Positions 8,323 through 16,783 of a DNA stretch of 64,000 nt are shown here, one piece after another. The stretch is from positions 1-64,000 of the forward strand of contig CAXBLY010000009.1 of assembly GCA_963976865.1 (NCBI GenBank), in the 5' to 3' direction. The position numbers were made by a program, and so were the translations under genes. Source of the DNA: UBA1858 sp963976865 (lineage in GTDB: Bacteria > Pseudomonadota > Gammaproteobacteria > UBA4575). Under the pieces are notes generated by a model. It did no database searches. It saw only the letters and a list, made by a program, of their open reading frames with translations, and was not told the DNA's origin. Positions within the stretch are counted from its first letter, which is position 1. Each line of letters starts with the position of its first letter.

Positions 8323-8616
8323 ATGGTAAAAGTCAAGACAAGTGAAATACATGGAAAGGGTTTGTTCAGTGCGAAAAAAATTCGCAAAAATACTGTGATT
8401 GGTAAATGTAAAGTTAAAAAAACCAAAAAATCCAAATCCAATATGTATACATTATGGGTGAAAGATAAGCCGTATGAAGTGAAATGCGATTTACGCTATA
8501 TAAATCACTCAGGTGATCCTAATGCTGTTTACTATGATGACTTTACTGTAGTTGCGCTTAAGGATATTGAGAAGGGTGAAGAGTTATTACATGATTACGG
8601 CTGGGACAAGTGTTAG
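8323..8616 (+). CDS. Small SET-domain protein
   Basis: A 97-residue protein that is almost entirely a minimal SET domain: HGKGLFSAKKI at the start, a Lys-rich insert (KVKKTKKSKSK), the YINHSGDPNA motif that forms part of the SAM and lysine channel, and DIEKGEELLHDYGWD at the end. SET proteins methylate lysine in proteins; bacterial versions are uncommon and their targets largely unknown. The ATG at 8323 with ACGGA upstream was chosen over an in-frame TTG six bases earlier. It stands alone, convergent with the symporter gene. It lacks the pre- and post-SET zinc regions of eukaryotic enzymes. Confidence 0.85.
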   Translation: MVKVKTSEIHGKGLFSAKKIRKNTVIGKCKVKKTKKSKSNMYTLWVKDKPYEVKCDLRYINHSGDPNAVYYDDFTVVALKDIEKGEELLHDYGWDKC

Positions 8617-8635
8617 TTTGCGTAATTATATCTGA

Positions 8636-10141
8636 CTAAAACCCTAGCACTGGCTTGATTACAAAAAATGTAAATATCGTAATCAGTATGACGCCTGCAA
8701 TATTCAGCCATAATCCGGCCTTACACATTTCGGGAATCGTGATATGTCCGGAGCCAAAAACAATAGCATTTGGCGGGGTTGCAATTGGCATCATAAACGC
8801 AAAACTTGCTGCTAATGTAGCAGGGAATACCAATAAATATGGATGTATGCCTGCACCTACTGAAATGCTGGCCAGGATTGGAACCAGTGTGGCTGTGGTC
8901 GCTGTGTTGGATGTTAATTCAGTCAGGAATATTACACCGGCACAAATAATCAATACAAATACAACATCTGGTACATTTTGAAGGAATAATGCCTGTGACG
9001 CGATATATTCAGCAACGCCATTGGTTTTAATTGCATTCGCGAGGGTGAGGCCTCCACCGAATAATATAAATATTCCCCAGGGGAGTTTTTTTGTTGTTGC
9101 CCAGTCGATTACAAATATTCTTCGTTTAAAATCAACAGGAATAATAAACAGTAACATTGCGCCTAGCATCGCAATCCCGGAATCACTAAGTTGGAAGAGT
9201 GGTTGAATCTCCTGCTGGTTGACTGTGATCGTTATTTTCTGAAGTAATGGCCTGGTCATCCAGATAAAAACTGTCGTAATAAAAACGATGATAGTAATTT
9301 TCTGCCCACGGTTCATTTTCTCATGATGCGTGTGTGATTCTTGCGGCTGATAAAGTGCATCTGCTTTAAATGGAAATACGAATCTGGTCAGCACAAACCA
9401 GATGATGGGCAAAAATATAATGGCCAGTGGGGCGGCAAACGATAGCCATTTGATAAAACTAATTTCAAGCCGGTATTCACTACTGATGCTATCCTGAAGA
9501 AAACTTGCCAGAAATAAATTGGGTGCGGTGCCTATTAGCGTCATAGTGCCACCGACTGATGCTGAATAAGCAATGCCCAGCATCATGCAGCGTGCAAAGT
9601 TGTGTTGGCAAGAATTTGAAAATTTTTCCTGTTGGTTAACAGTAAATAAAGCGATCACACTCAGGCCAATTGGCAACATGACGGCCGTCGTTGCAGTATT
9701 TGATATAAATGCACTTAATGCTGCAGCTGAAAACATAAACCCGGCAATGATCAGGTATGGATTATTTCCTGCAAGTTTCAATACGGTATTGGCTAATCTG
9801 TGATCTAGCTTCCAGCGCTGCATTGCTAATGCGATTAAAAATCCACCCATAAACAGGAATATCAGGTGTGATGCGTAGGGAGCCGTTGTCGCTTTGATAT
9901 CCGCAATGCCTAGTAGTGGAAACGTCGCGATGGGAAGTAGTGCAGTCGCGCTAATGTCTATCGCTTCGGAAAGCCACCAGATTGCCATCCAGACAACCAT
10001 GCAAATGGTTGTTTTTGCTGAGAAAGTGAGTGGAATTAACGCTTTATGGGTATCGACATATTGATCAGGTAAGGCAAAGTATAAGCATAGTGCGGCTATT
10101 GGGCCGACAAAGAATCCAATACGTTGAACAGCGAACTGCAT
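8636..10141 (-). CDS. DASS (SLC13) sodium/anion symporter
   Basis: A 501-residue polytopic inner-membrane protein of the divalent anion:Na+ symporter family. Both signature SNT motifs are present, in SNTATTAVMLPIG and TSNTATTATLVP, each paired with the re-entrant helix that binds Na+ and the carboxylate. The substrate is probably a di- or tricarboxylate or sulfate and cannot be told apart by eye. The ATG at 10141 was chosen over a TTG at 10147. It is divergent from moaA with a 44-base gap, so the promoters overlap. Confidence 0.88.
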   Translation of the reverse strand: MQFAVQRIGFFVGPIAALCLYFALPDQYVDTHKALIPLTFSAKTTICMVVWMAIWWLSEAIDISATALLPIATFPLLGIADIKATTAPYASHLIFLFMGGFLIALAMQRWKLDHRLANTVLKLAGNNPYLIIAGFMFSAAALSAFISNTATTAVMLPIGLSVIALFTVNQQEKFSNSCQHNFARCMMLGIAYSASVGGTMTLIGTAPNLFLASFLQDSISSEYRLEISFIKWLSFAAPLAIIFLPIIWFVLTRFVFPFKADALYQPQESHTHHEKMNRGQKITIIVFITTVFIWMTRPLLQKITITVNQQEIQPLFQLSDSGIAMLGAMLLFIIPVDFKRRIFVIDWATTKKLPWGIFILFGGGLTLANAIKTNGVAEYIASQALFLQNVPDVVFVLIICAGVIFLTELTSNTATTATLVPILASISVGAGIHPYLLVFPATLAASFAFMMPIATPPNAIVFGSGHITIPEMCKAGLWLNIAGVILITIFTFFVIKPVLGF

Positions 10142-10185
10142 AGGCAAGTATAATTTCGCTAATTGATGAATAACGAATAGTACAC

Positions 10186-11199
10186 ATGACTGAATTAAAC
10201 GACCAATATAATCGTAGTATGCGAGATTTACGCATTTCGGTAACTGACCGGTGTAATTTCCGCTGTACCTATTGTATGCCGAAACAAGTGTTTAATTCCA
10301 AATACCAGTTTTTGATGCGCGACGACCTGTTGTCTTTCGAGGAAATAGCACGTCTGGCACAACTGTTTGTCAATAACGGTGTTCGTAAATTGCGTTTGAC
10401 AGGTGGGGAACCACTGCTACGCAAGAATCTGAGTGTGCTGGTTGCTGAGCTGAATAATATATCGGGGGTTGAAGATATTGCGCTTACCACTAATGCATCC
10501 TTGCTCACCCTGGACAAAGCAAAAGAACTGAAAAGTGCAGGATTGCGTCGAATTACAGTCAGTCTAGATGCCATCAATCAAGAGACCTTTATGCAAATGA
10601 ATGACATGAAAGTGTCAGTCCAAAAAGTCCTTGATGGCATTGATAACGCACGCAGTGCAGGATTTGATTCGGTCAAAGTGAATATGGTTGTTCAGAAAGG
10701 CGTGAATGAAGACGATATTTTACCCATGGCTAAATACTTTAAGGGAACAGGTAATATATTACGCTACATAGAATTTATGGATGTGGGTAACACGAATGGC
10801 TGGAATATGCAGCAAGTTGTTTCCGGGCAGGAGATTGTGGATCGCATCCAGAAAGTATTTCCAATGAAGCCGGCTGATCCTAATTACAAAGGTGAGGTAG
10901 CTAAACGCTGGCGTTATGAAGATGGCAGTGGTGAGGTGGGTGTGATTACATCAGTGACTGAGGCATTTTGTGGAGACTGCAATCGTTTGCGTCTTTCTGC
11001 TGAAGGTAGTATCTATACCTGCCTGTTTGCATCGCACGGAGTTGATTTGCGTCGTCTGTTACGTGAAGGTGCGTCTGATGAGTTTATTAATGAAGTAATT
11101 AGCAATACATGGAAGGATCGGAATGATCGTTATTCTGAAATGAGAGGCAAGGGTGACAATATCGTCCATAAAGTAGAAATGTCTTATATTGGTGGGTAG
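10186..11199 (+). CDS. moaA: GTP 3',8-cyclase (molybdopterin synthesis)
   Basis: A 337-residue radical-SAM enzyme that converts GTP to 3',8-cyclo-GTP, the first step of molybdenum cofactor synthesis. The SAM-binding 4Fe-4S cluster motif is CNFRCTYC (Cys23, 27, 30). The C-terminal substrate cluster is FCGDCNRLRLSAEGSIYTC, and the protein ends in the conserved YIGG tail needed for catalysis. The last codons overlap the truncated haemoglobin gene. moaC, its partner enzyme, is not in this window. moaB and moaE lie nearby. Confidence 0.97.
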   Translation: MTELNDQYNRSMRDLRISVTDRCNFRCTYCMPKQVFNSKYQFLMRDDLLSFEEIARLAQLFVNNGVRKLRLTGGEPLLRKNLSVLVAELNNISGVEDIALTTNASLLTLDKAKELKSAGLRRITVSLDAINQETFMQMNDMKVSVQKVLDGIDNARSAGFDSVKVNMVVQKGVNEDDILPMAKYFKGTGNILRYIEFMDVGNTNGWNMQQVVSGQEIVDRIQKVFPMKPADPNYKGEVAKRWRYEDGSGEVGVITSVTEAFCGDCNRLRLSAEGSIYTCLFASHGVDLRRLLREGASDEFINEVISNTWKDRNDRYSEMRGKGDNIVHKVEMSYIGG

Positions 11200-11581
11200 T
11201 CAGTCCTCTTTTTATGAACGTATTGGTGGTCAGACTGAGATTACCAGGCTGGCGAATCAATTTTATAACGTTATGCAGCGAGATACTGCTGCCAGTCATA
11301 TCCTGAATCTGCATCCTGATAATCTGGCTCGGTCTCGTAAACGCCTGGCTAATTATCTTTGTGAGTGGTTTGGTGGGCCAAAACTGTTTGGTGAAAAATA
11401 TGTTAATCCTGAGTGGCTGAAACTTAGGCATAAGCACCTGAATATAGGAATTGAAGAGCGCGATCAGTGGATGTATTGCATGACCACAGCCATGCGTGAA
11501 TTAAATTATGATGAGCAGTTGCAAAAAGATCTGACAAAAGCGTTTTTTGAACTGGCCGGATTTATGCGAGTTCGTGTTTAA
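11192..11581 (+). CDS. Group 2 truncated haemoglobin
   Basis: About 129 residues of the trHbII (GlbO-like) family: FYERIGG at the start, the B-helix NQFYNVM with B10 Tyr, NYLCEWFGGP, the proximal His in RHKHLNIG and the G8 Trp in DQWMYCM. These proteins bind haem and handle O2, NO or peroxide in the cytoplasm. The gene starts inside moaA (GTG 11192 or TTG 11189), overlapping its stop, so translation is probably coupled. Pairing with molybdopterin synthesis may reflect nitrate or NO metabolism, but that is inference. Confidence 0.9.
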   Translation: MGSQSSFYERIGGQTEITRLANQFYNVMQRDTAASHILNLHPDNLARSRKRLANYLCEWFGGPKLFGEKYVNPEWLKLRHKHLNIGIEERDQWMYCMTTAMRELNYDEQLQKDLTKAFFELAGFMRVRV

Positions 11582-11583
11582 CC

Positions 11584-12108
11584 TCACGTCTCCAGCAGGC
11601 GGGGAATAAGTTCGACCAAATTACAGGGACGATGTCGATAATCCAGTTGCTGACTGATTAATTTATCCCACCCGTCTGCGCATGCACCAGAAGAACCTGG
11701 TAAACAGAATATATAGGTGCCATTAGCCACACCTGCCGTTGCGCGAGACTGTAGTGTTGAAGTACCGATATTTTCAAAAGACAACACCCTGAACATTTCA
11801 CCGAAACCTTCTATTTCTTTATCCAGTAATGGTTTTACGGCTTCAGGGGTGCCATCACGTCCGGTAACACCGGTTCCGCCTGTCGTGATAACGACTTGTG
11901 GTTTCTCGTCTGCAATCCAGTGCGATACGGTGGCACGTATCTGGTAAATATCATCCCGAACAATTTTTTTGTCATGTAAATGATGCCCGGCCTTTTCAAG
12001 ACGCGACACTAATAATTTACCAGACTTATCGTCGTCTTCTGTACGTGAATCCGAAATCGTCAACACGGAAATGGCAAGTGGGATAAGTTCTCTGTTTTTA
12101 TCGATCAT
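11584..12108 (-). CDS. moaB: Molybdopterin adenylyltransferase-like MoaB
   Basis: A 174-residue member of the MoaB/MogA family, which adenylylates molybdopterin before metal insertion. It shows the family core VLTISDSRTEDDDKSG, TTGGTGVTGRDGTPEA and the nucleotide loop LPGSSGACADGWDKL. The ATG at 12108 was chosen because the family starts just before this core and GAGAG lies upstream; the longer open frame has no family match. It converges with the haemoglobin gene with a two-base gap and lies downstream of the DUF2007 gene on the same strand. Confidence 0.93.
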   Translation of the reverse strand: MIDKNRELIPLAISVLTISDSRTEDDDKSGKLLVSRLEKAGHHLHDKKIVRDDIYQIRATVSHWIADEKPQVVITTGGTGVTGRDGTPEAVKPLLDKEIEGFGEMFRVLSFENIGTSTLQSRATAGVANGTYIFCLPGSSGACADGWDKLISQQLDYRHRPCNLVELIPRLLET

Positions 12109-12131
12109 TGTTACTCTCTGGGTTTCTTTTG

Positions 12132-12353
12132 CTAGGCAATAAATTTTGCTTCGCGCCAATTATCAATCACTAAAGTGGCTCGCTCATAATCACTTTCCTC
12201 AACGACCACTCTGATTAATCCATTTGCGGGCAGTTCTCCCATGGCACCTTGCAGGTATTCGCCGACGATATTGGCAGAGATACCTTCGCTTTCCAGCAAG
12301 CCTTTAATAATGTGTGCTTCCAGTGAATTTAATGCATGAAGTACCGTTTTCAT
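12132..12353 (-). CDS. DUF2007 small protein
   Basis: A 73-residue DUF2007 domain protein, described in databases as a putative signal-transducing protein and fold-related to small alpha/beta ferredoxin-like domains. Typical marks are the LNSLEAHIIKGLLESEGI opening and the GLIRVVVEESDYERA second half. No biochemical role is established. It probably shares a transcript with moaB downstream and is divergent from moaE. Confidence 0.85.
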   Translation of the reverse strand: MKTVLHALNSLEAHIIKGLLESEGISANIVGEYLQGAMGELPANGLIRVVVEESDYERATLVIDNWREAKFIA

Positions 12354-12456
12354 TATTTAGTGTATAGATTCCTTTCCAAAGCGACTATTATATAATCCAC
12401 TATAAGTGAAAAACGCATAGTTAGCAGCGATTAAATTTAAATAATACTAGTGTCAT

Positions 12457-12897
12457 ATGAAAGTAGAAATATTTAGTCAGCCCTATAACCCCTGGGCATG
12501 GGTGCAATCATACCAAAGTGAGCAGGCACATTTGCAGCATAATTTTGGTGCTACCTCGGTTTTTGTTGGCACGATGCGTGATTTTAATGAGGGTGATGAC
12601 GTAACAGCGATGTTCCTTGAACATTACCCGAGGATGACAGAAAAAAGTCTGGAAAATATTATTACAGATGCAATGAAACAATGGGAGCTGGTAGACGTAT
12701 GTATTGCGCATAGAGTCGGCGATATTTTCCCTGGAGACCCTATTGTGTGTGTGGCGGTGTGGGCTTCGCATCGAAAAGAAGCTTATGAAGCCAATAGAAT
12801 GATTATGGAGGCACTTAAATCAACTGCTCCTTTCTGGAAGAAAGAAAAGCTGGAAGAAAGTGAACGATGGGTAGATAAAAATACAAAAGGCTATTAA
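12457..12897 (+). CDS. moaE: Molybdopterin synthase large subunit
   Basis: A 146-residue MoaE, the catalytic subunit that inserts two sulfurs into precursor Z together with thiocarboxylated MoaD. The catalytic lysine lies in the conserved APFWKKE segment, and the family pattern FVGTMRDFNEG, EHYP and HRVGDIFPGD is intact. MoaD is normally encoded just upstream, but no small ubiquitin-like frame ending in GG is visible between 12354 and 12456 or nearby, so MoaD must be elsewhere. Confidence 0.95.
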   Translation: MKVEIFSQPYNPWAWVQSYQSEQAHLQHNFGATSVFVGTMRDFNEGDDVTAMFLEHYPRMTEKSLENIITDAMKQWELVDVCIAHRVGDIFPGDPIVCVAVWASHRKEAYEANRMIMEALKSTAPFWKKEKLEESERWVDKNTKGY

Positions 12898-13011
12898 TTC
12901 TGATATTAGTCTATCAAAAATATCAAGGTAATGAATAATATAAGTGTATGCGTATACGCTGCGCAAACGAGCAAGATCGGTCTTTAAATCTAGTTTTTGT
13001 GAGAAATTATT

Positions 13012-14571
13012 ATGGATGCAGTCGTCATACTTGTTGCGCTAATTGCCGGGCTAATATTCCGAAAGTTTAACTATCCACCTCTGCTTGGTTATCTGCTGTC
13101 CGGATTTGTTGCCCACGAGCTGGGTATTGGTAGTGTTGAACGTATTACACCTTATGCAGATATCGGTATTCTTCTTCTATTATTTACTATTGGTCTGAAG
13201 CTAAATTTAAAATCACTTGCATCGCCTCATGTCTGGGGTGTTGCATCGTTGCATATGCTGATTGCAGTCGTGCTTACTGTGCCGGTAATTATGGCTGCAG
13301 GATACTGGATGCCAGCACTGTCGATAGAAGATTCTGTGGCTGCATGGACACTGGCGTTTGCTTTGTCATTTTCAAGTACTGTGTTCGCTGTAAAGATTTT
13401 TGATGAAAGAGGTGAGAGCGCTTCACTACACGCTTCAATCGCAATCGGTATTCTGATTATTCAGGATCTGTTTGCGGTCTGTTATCTTGTGTTTACATCA
13501 GATAAATCAGTCGAGCCTGCGGCAGTCATACTATTTGCGCTACCACTGATTCGGCCTGCATTGCTTTATCTGATGAGACTCACAGGTCATGGTGAGCTGC
13601 TTGTATTGTTTGGTGTGGTCGCAGCCATAGGCTCGGCTGAATTGTTTGAGTTGTTTAATCTGAAAGGTGGTCTTGGAGCACTCTTGTTTGGTGTGCTGCT
13701 TGGGAACACTGAAAAATCAAATGAGCTGTATAAAAATTTACTAGACCTGAAAGATCTGTTTTTGATAGGTTTCTTTCTGCAAATAGGCTATTACGGACTG
13801 CCTTCTCTGGAAATGTTATTTGTCGCTGCTACATTGGCGCTGTTAATATTTTTGCGCCCCATTATTTACTACCTGTTACTGGTGGCATTTAAAGTGAGAT
13901 CCAGAACATCATTTTTATCTGGTATTGCATTATTTAACTATAGTGAATTCGGTCTGATTGTAGGTGCAATCGCGGTGAGCAATGGGTTGCTGTCTGCAGA
14001 ATGGTTAACTACTCTTGCGCTGGCTATGTCAATTTCATTTTTTATCTCCACTCCATTTAATACTCGAGTGCATAGCATCTTTGGTAAATACAGTGATGCT
14101 TTACATAGATTTGAGCGTAAACAACGGCTTGAACAGGAAGCTTTGCCGTGTCTGGCTAATTCCAAAATAGTGATTTTAGGCATGGGTAGAGTTGGCAGAG
14201 GTACGTACGATGCTCTCTCATCAAAATTCGAAGGTGAGATAGTGGGTGTGGATCAGAAGCAGGTGAGAGTAGATGAATTTAAACAGCAGGGTATTAACTG
14301 CATACGCGGTGATGCCAGTGATTATGAATTCTGGCGTGCAACAAACCTTGTTTCGAGTGAAAAGATTTTTGTATGCCTGTCTAATCATCGTGAGAATATG
14401 TACGTTGTCAATTTGGCTAAACAGTTGGGCTATCAAAATACATTAGCAGTCGTATCCAGATTCCCTGATGAGCAATTAGAGTTGCAGGCATTGGGTTGTA
14501 TTGCGTTTGATCTTTATGCTGAAGCAGGGCATGGATTTGCTGATCATGTATTAGCGGAACTTGAAGATTAA
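13012..14571 (+). CDS. CPA2 cation/proton antiporter with TrkA-N domain
   Basis: A 519-residue Kef-like protein. About 12 membrane helices form the monovalent cation:proton antiporter-2 core (YPPLLGYLLSGFVAHELG; FSSTVFAVKIFDE in the ion-binding region). From about residue 385 follows a cytoplasmic Rossmann domain KIVILGMGRVGRGTYDAL that binds NAD(H) or another nucleotide to gate transport. It likely moves K+ or Na+ against protons. It ends in a TAATG overlap with the Nudix gene, so the two are translationally coupled. Confidence 0.88.
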   Translation: MDAVVILVALIAGLIFRKFNYPPLLGYLLSGFVAHELGIGSVERITPYADIGILLLLFTIGLKLNLKSLASPHVWGVASLHMLIAVVLTVPVIMAAGYWMPALSIEDSVAAWTLAFALSFSSTVFAVKIFDERGESASLHASIAIGILIIQDLFAVCYLVFTSDKSVEPAAVILFALPLIRPALLYLMRLTGHGELLVLFGVVAAIGSAELFELFNLKGGLGALLFGVLLGNTEKSNELYKNLLDLKDLFLIGFFLQIGYYGLPSLEMLFVAATLALLIFLRPIIYYLLLVAFKVRSRTSFLSGIALFNYSEFGLIVGAIAVSNGLLSAEWLTTLALAMSISFFISTPFNTRVHSIFGKYSDALHRFERKQRLEQEALPCLANSKIVILGMGRVGRGTYDALSSKFEGEIVGVDQKQVRVDEFKQQGINCIRGDASDYEFWRATNLVSSEKIFVCLSNHRENMYVVNLAKQLGYQNTLAVVSRFPDEQLELQALGCIAFDLYAEAGHGFADHVLAELED

Positions 14572-15161
14572 TGGACTGGAAAATACATAACAAACACCTT
14601 GCTTATGATGGATATTTTAAATTATTCAGATATGAGTTATCACATGAGAAATACAACGGAGAGGTAACGCCGTTACTTCAGCGTGAGTTGGTTAAAAGAA
14701 GCGATGCAGTTGCTATGGTGGCTTATGACCCCGTCACAGATGAGGTGGTACTGGTAGAACAGTTTCGCATGGGTGCGGTCAGCGAGGAACAGCCATGGCT
14801 GATTGAGATAGTTGCAGGTTTGATAGAAGAAGGCGAGCTACCCGAGCAGGTTGTCGTTAGAGAGTCATTAGAAGAAATCGGTTGCAAGCCGAGTGAATTG
14901 ATAAAGATTGCCGGTTTTTATACCAGTCCGGGTGGCAATTCTGAATGGATACATTTATATATTGGTAGAGTATCTGTTCAGGAGTTGGGTGACTCGGGCG
15001 GGCTTGAAGAAGAAGACGAAGATATAAAAATTACAGTCGTACCCGCCAGTGATGTGCCTTATATGCTATCTACTGGCGAAGTCAGATCATCAATTACACT
15101 CGTTGGGCTACAGTGGTTTGTAATGAACAGAGAGAATATTCGTCAGCAATGGCTGGATTAA
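14571..15161 (+). CDS. nudF: Nudix hydrolase, ADP-ribose pyrophosphatase-like
   Basis: A 196-residue Nudix enzyme. The Nudix box GLIEEGELPEQVVVRESLEEIG matches Gx5Ex7REUxEExGU and lies mid-protein after a domain-swapping N-terminal sheet. The following FYTSPGGNSEWIHLY segment is characteristic of ADP-ribose pyrophosphatases, which hydrolyse ADP-ribose to AMP and ribose-5-phosphate. It starts on the last base of the antiporter stop codon. The antiporter has a nucleotide-binding domain, so a regulatory link is conceivable but unproven. Its stop overlaps the convergent gene at 15158. Confidence 0.9.
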   Translation: MDWKIHNKHLAYDGYFKLFRYELSHEKYNGEVTPLLQRELVKRSDAVAMVAYDPVTDEVVLVEQFRMGAVSEEQPWLIEIVAGLIEEGELPEQVVVRESLEEIGCKPSELIKIAGFYTSPGGNSEWIHLYIGRVSVQELGDSGGLEEEDEDIKITVVPASDVPYMLSTGEVRSSITLVGLQWFVMNRENIRQQWLD

Positions 15162-15988
15162 TTGGCTAAGTCTATTTTTAAAAATATTTTATTGTAGCGC
15201 TCTTTGTTCTTCTTGGTTCGGTGCAATACACCTTTCGATTCGCTATTGTAGGAATCAGAATTACCACCAATTTCAAACCATTCTCCCAGGCGCACATGCA
15301 AAGTTGTGTCCACATAGGTTTGTTCCTGCCCGTATCCCTGATAGGTGCGACTACTGCTAGTAGCGCTCTGTATGCTGATATTCGCTGTTTTACCATCAGC
15401 ACTGCGCGCGACAACATAGAAACCATCCTGTTTACCCGGTGCCAGTCGATTATGCTCAATCAAAAAATTACCGTTAGGTCGTTGTACATACGAATATATG
15501 GGTGTTATGTGCAGGCTTTCCTTTGAAATGTAGGCGGGCTTGCCTTCCTGTACCTGTATAAATTGTGTCTTGTCATTTTTGCTTTCTGCCTGACGTGTGT
15601 CCAGATTGACTGTAATTCCCGGCTCTTGCCTTGAAGGCTTGCCAACATGCACATTTACATCGCCAGACTCTATGGTTGCTGATGCATTGGCGCTGCTCTC
15701 ACGAGTTGCCACATATTCATCGCTAGTGACAGATATTCGGAATGTTTTGCTGGCACGATCGACAGCACTTATAAGACTTTCAATTTCCTGTAGTCGGCTG
15801 GCAGGTGCTTTGATGAAGAGCTGATAACCATCACCACTTAATCCTTCTGTCTCATGTAGCAAAGGACGTATTAAAGGTATGACTTCATCGGCAGGCCGAT
15901 TTTTTAAATCAAAGTAATGAATAGAGTCACTGGCCAGAACTACTGGAGTTAACACAGCAATGATAATAAAAATGATGAACTTATTCAT
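15158..15988 (-). CDS. Secretin N-domain-like exported protein
   Basis: A 276-residue protein with an N-terminal signal sequence (cleavage near VLAS). Next comes a short NolW-like secretin N-domain, YFDLKNRPADEVIPLIRPLL followed by a strand pattern and an RLQEIESLISAVD helix. The C-terminal half is beta-rich and Ser/Tyr-rich, with no secretin pore region, so it is not a full secretin. It probably acts in the periplasm. The upstream gene at 15992 ends four bases away, forming a pair. Confidence 0.7.
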   Translation of the reverse strand: MNKFIIFIIIAVLTPVVLASDSIHYFDLKNRPADEVIPLIRPLLHETEGLSGDGYQLFIKAPASRLQEIESLISAVDRASKTFRISVTSDEYVATRESSANASATIESGDVNVHVGKPSRQEPGITVNLDTRQAESKNDKTQFIQVQEGKPAYISKESLHITPIYSYVQRPNGNFLIEHNRLAPGKQDGFYVVARSADGKTANISIQSATSSSRTYQGYGQEQTYVDTTLHVRLGEWFEIGGNSDSYNSESKGVLHRTKKNKERYNKIFLKIDLAN

Positions 15989-15991
15989 AAT

Positions 15992-16528
15992 CTATATGCT
16001 GACGCGTCTTAGATCAGGTGAGACTTCACTCTGGTGCCAGTGATCAGTGAAGATTTTATTTAATTCGGTGCAAACAATATGATTGTTAAATGAGACATTA
16101 CCTTCGTATCTGTCTGACTGGGGATTATGTATGAAGCCTTTGCTGTCAGCGGTCATCAGGCTTTCGTTATAATAGTTATATTCTTTAGGCAATTTTCTTA
16201 TAGTGATTTTGGAAGGCACTCTATCCGCCAGGTTAATTAAACGATGCCCGTCTTTGATAACATTTGTGTTATCAAATAAAATAATTCGCACGCTGGCATT
16301 ACGGTTTTTGCGAATGAATTTACTGAAAGCTTCGACAATATCACTACGATCAAATATCTGATGATTCAGATTCCGGGAGATGATATTAATGTCATGTACA
16401 GCGGAGCTTGCTAGTTTATGAACAGCAGCAACGTTCATAGCACGGTCGTCGACAGGAATTTCGCCTTCAGTGACACCAAGTATGAAATTTTCAAAAAATC
16501 TTTCTTGTCTCATCTTTTTGTCGTTCAT
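15992..16528 (-). CDS. PLD-like domain protein (DUF7931-type)
   Basis: A 178-residue cytoplasmic protein resembling one half of a phospholipase-D fold: HDINIISRNLNHQIFD, then the SVRIILFDNTNVIKDGHRLI strand-helix, and a late FNNHIVCTELNKIFTDHWHQS segment. The catalytic HxK(x)4D motif of PLD enzymes is not present, so hydrolytic activity is unlikely. It is predicted to be co-transcribed with the secretin-like gene downstream. The 255-base gap to the ABC operon holds no gene. Confidence 0.6.
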   Translation of the reverse strand: MNDKKMRQERFFENFILGVTEGEIPVDDRAMNVAAVHKLASSAVHDINIISRNLNHQIFDRSDIVEAFSKFIRKNRNASVRIILFDNTNVIKDGHRLINLADRVPSKITIRKLPKEYNYYNESLMTADSKGFIHNPQSDRYEGNVSFNNHIVCTELNKIFTDHWHQSEVSPDLRRVSI

Positions 16529-16783
16529 GGAAAATGTCTGAGAATACCTGAGTATTAATGTAAGATGTACGCCTGTCTTCCAAATTGGTCAATAATCTAC
16601 CTGTCTGGCATCAATATTCAGACTGTTTGCGAGTCAGATTAGTTCATCTGTCTTGTGTCGGGAACTAGCTGAAGTTTCAAAATGTCATCTACTTGTCAAT
16701 ATGTAGTGAATTTGGTAAAAAATGCCTGCCCGATCTGCGTGGCTGGTGAATCCCGGACTTAAAAAAATAACAATATAAGTGTC

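Noticed and set aside
8171..8329. 52-codon frame ending seven bases inside the SET gene start
   Set aside because: No ribosome site before its ATG, a methionine-rich composition without any recognisable pattern, and no sign of conservation available. Probably chance.
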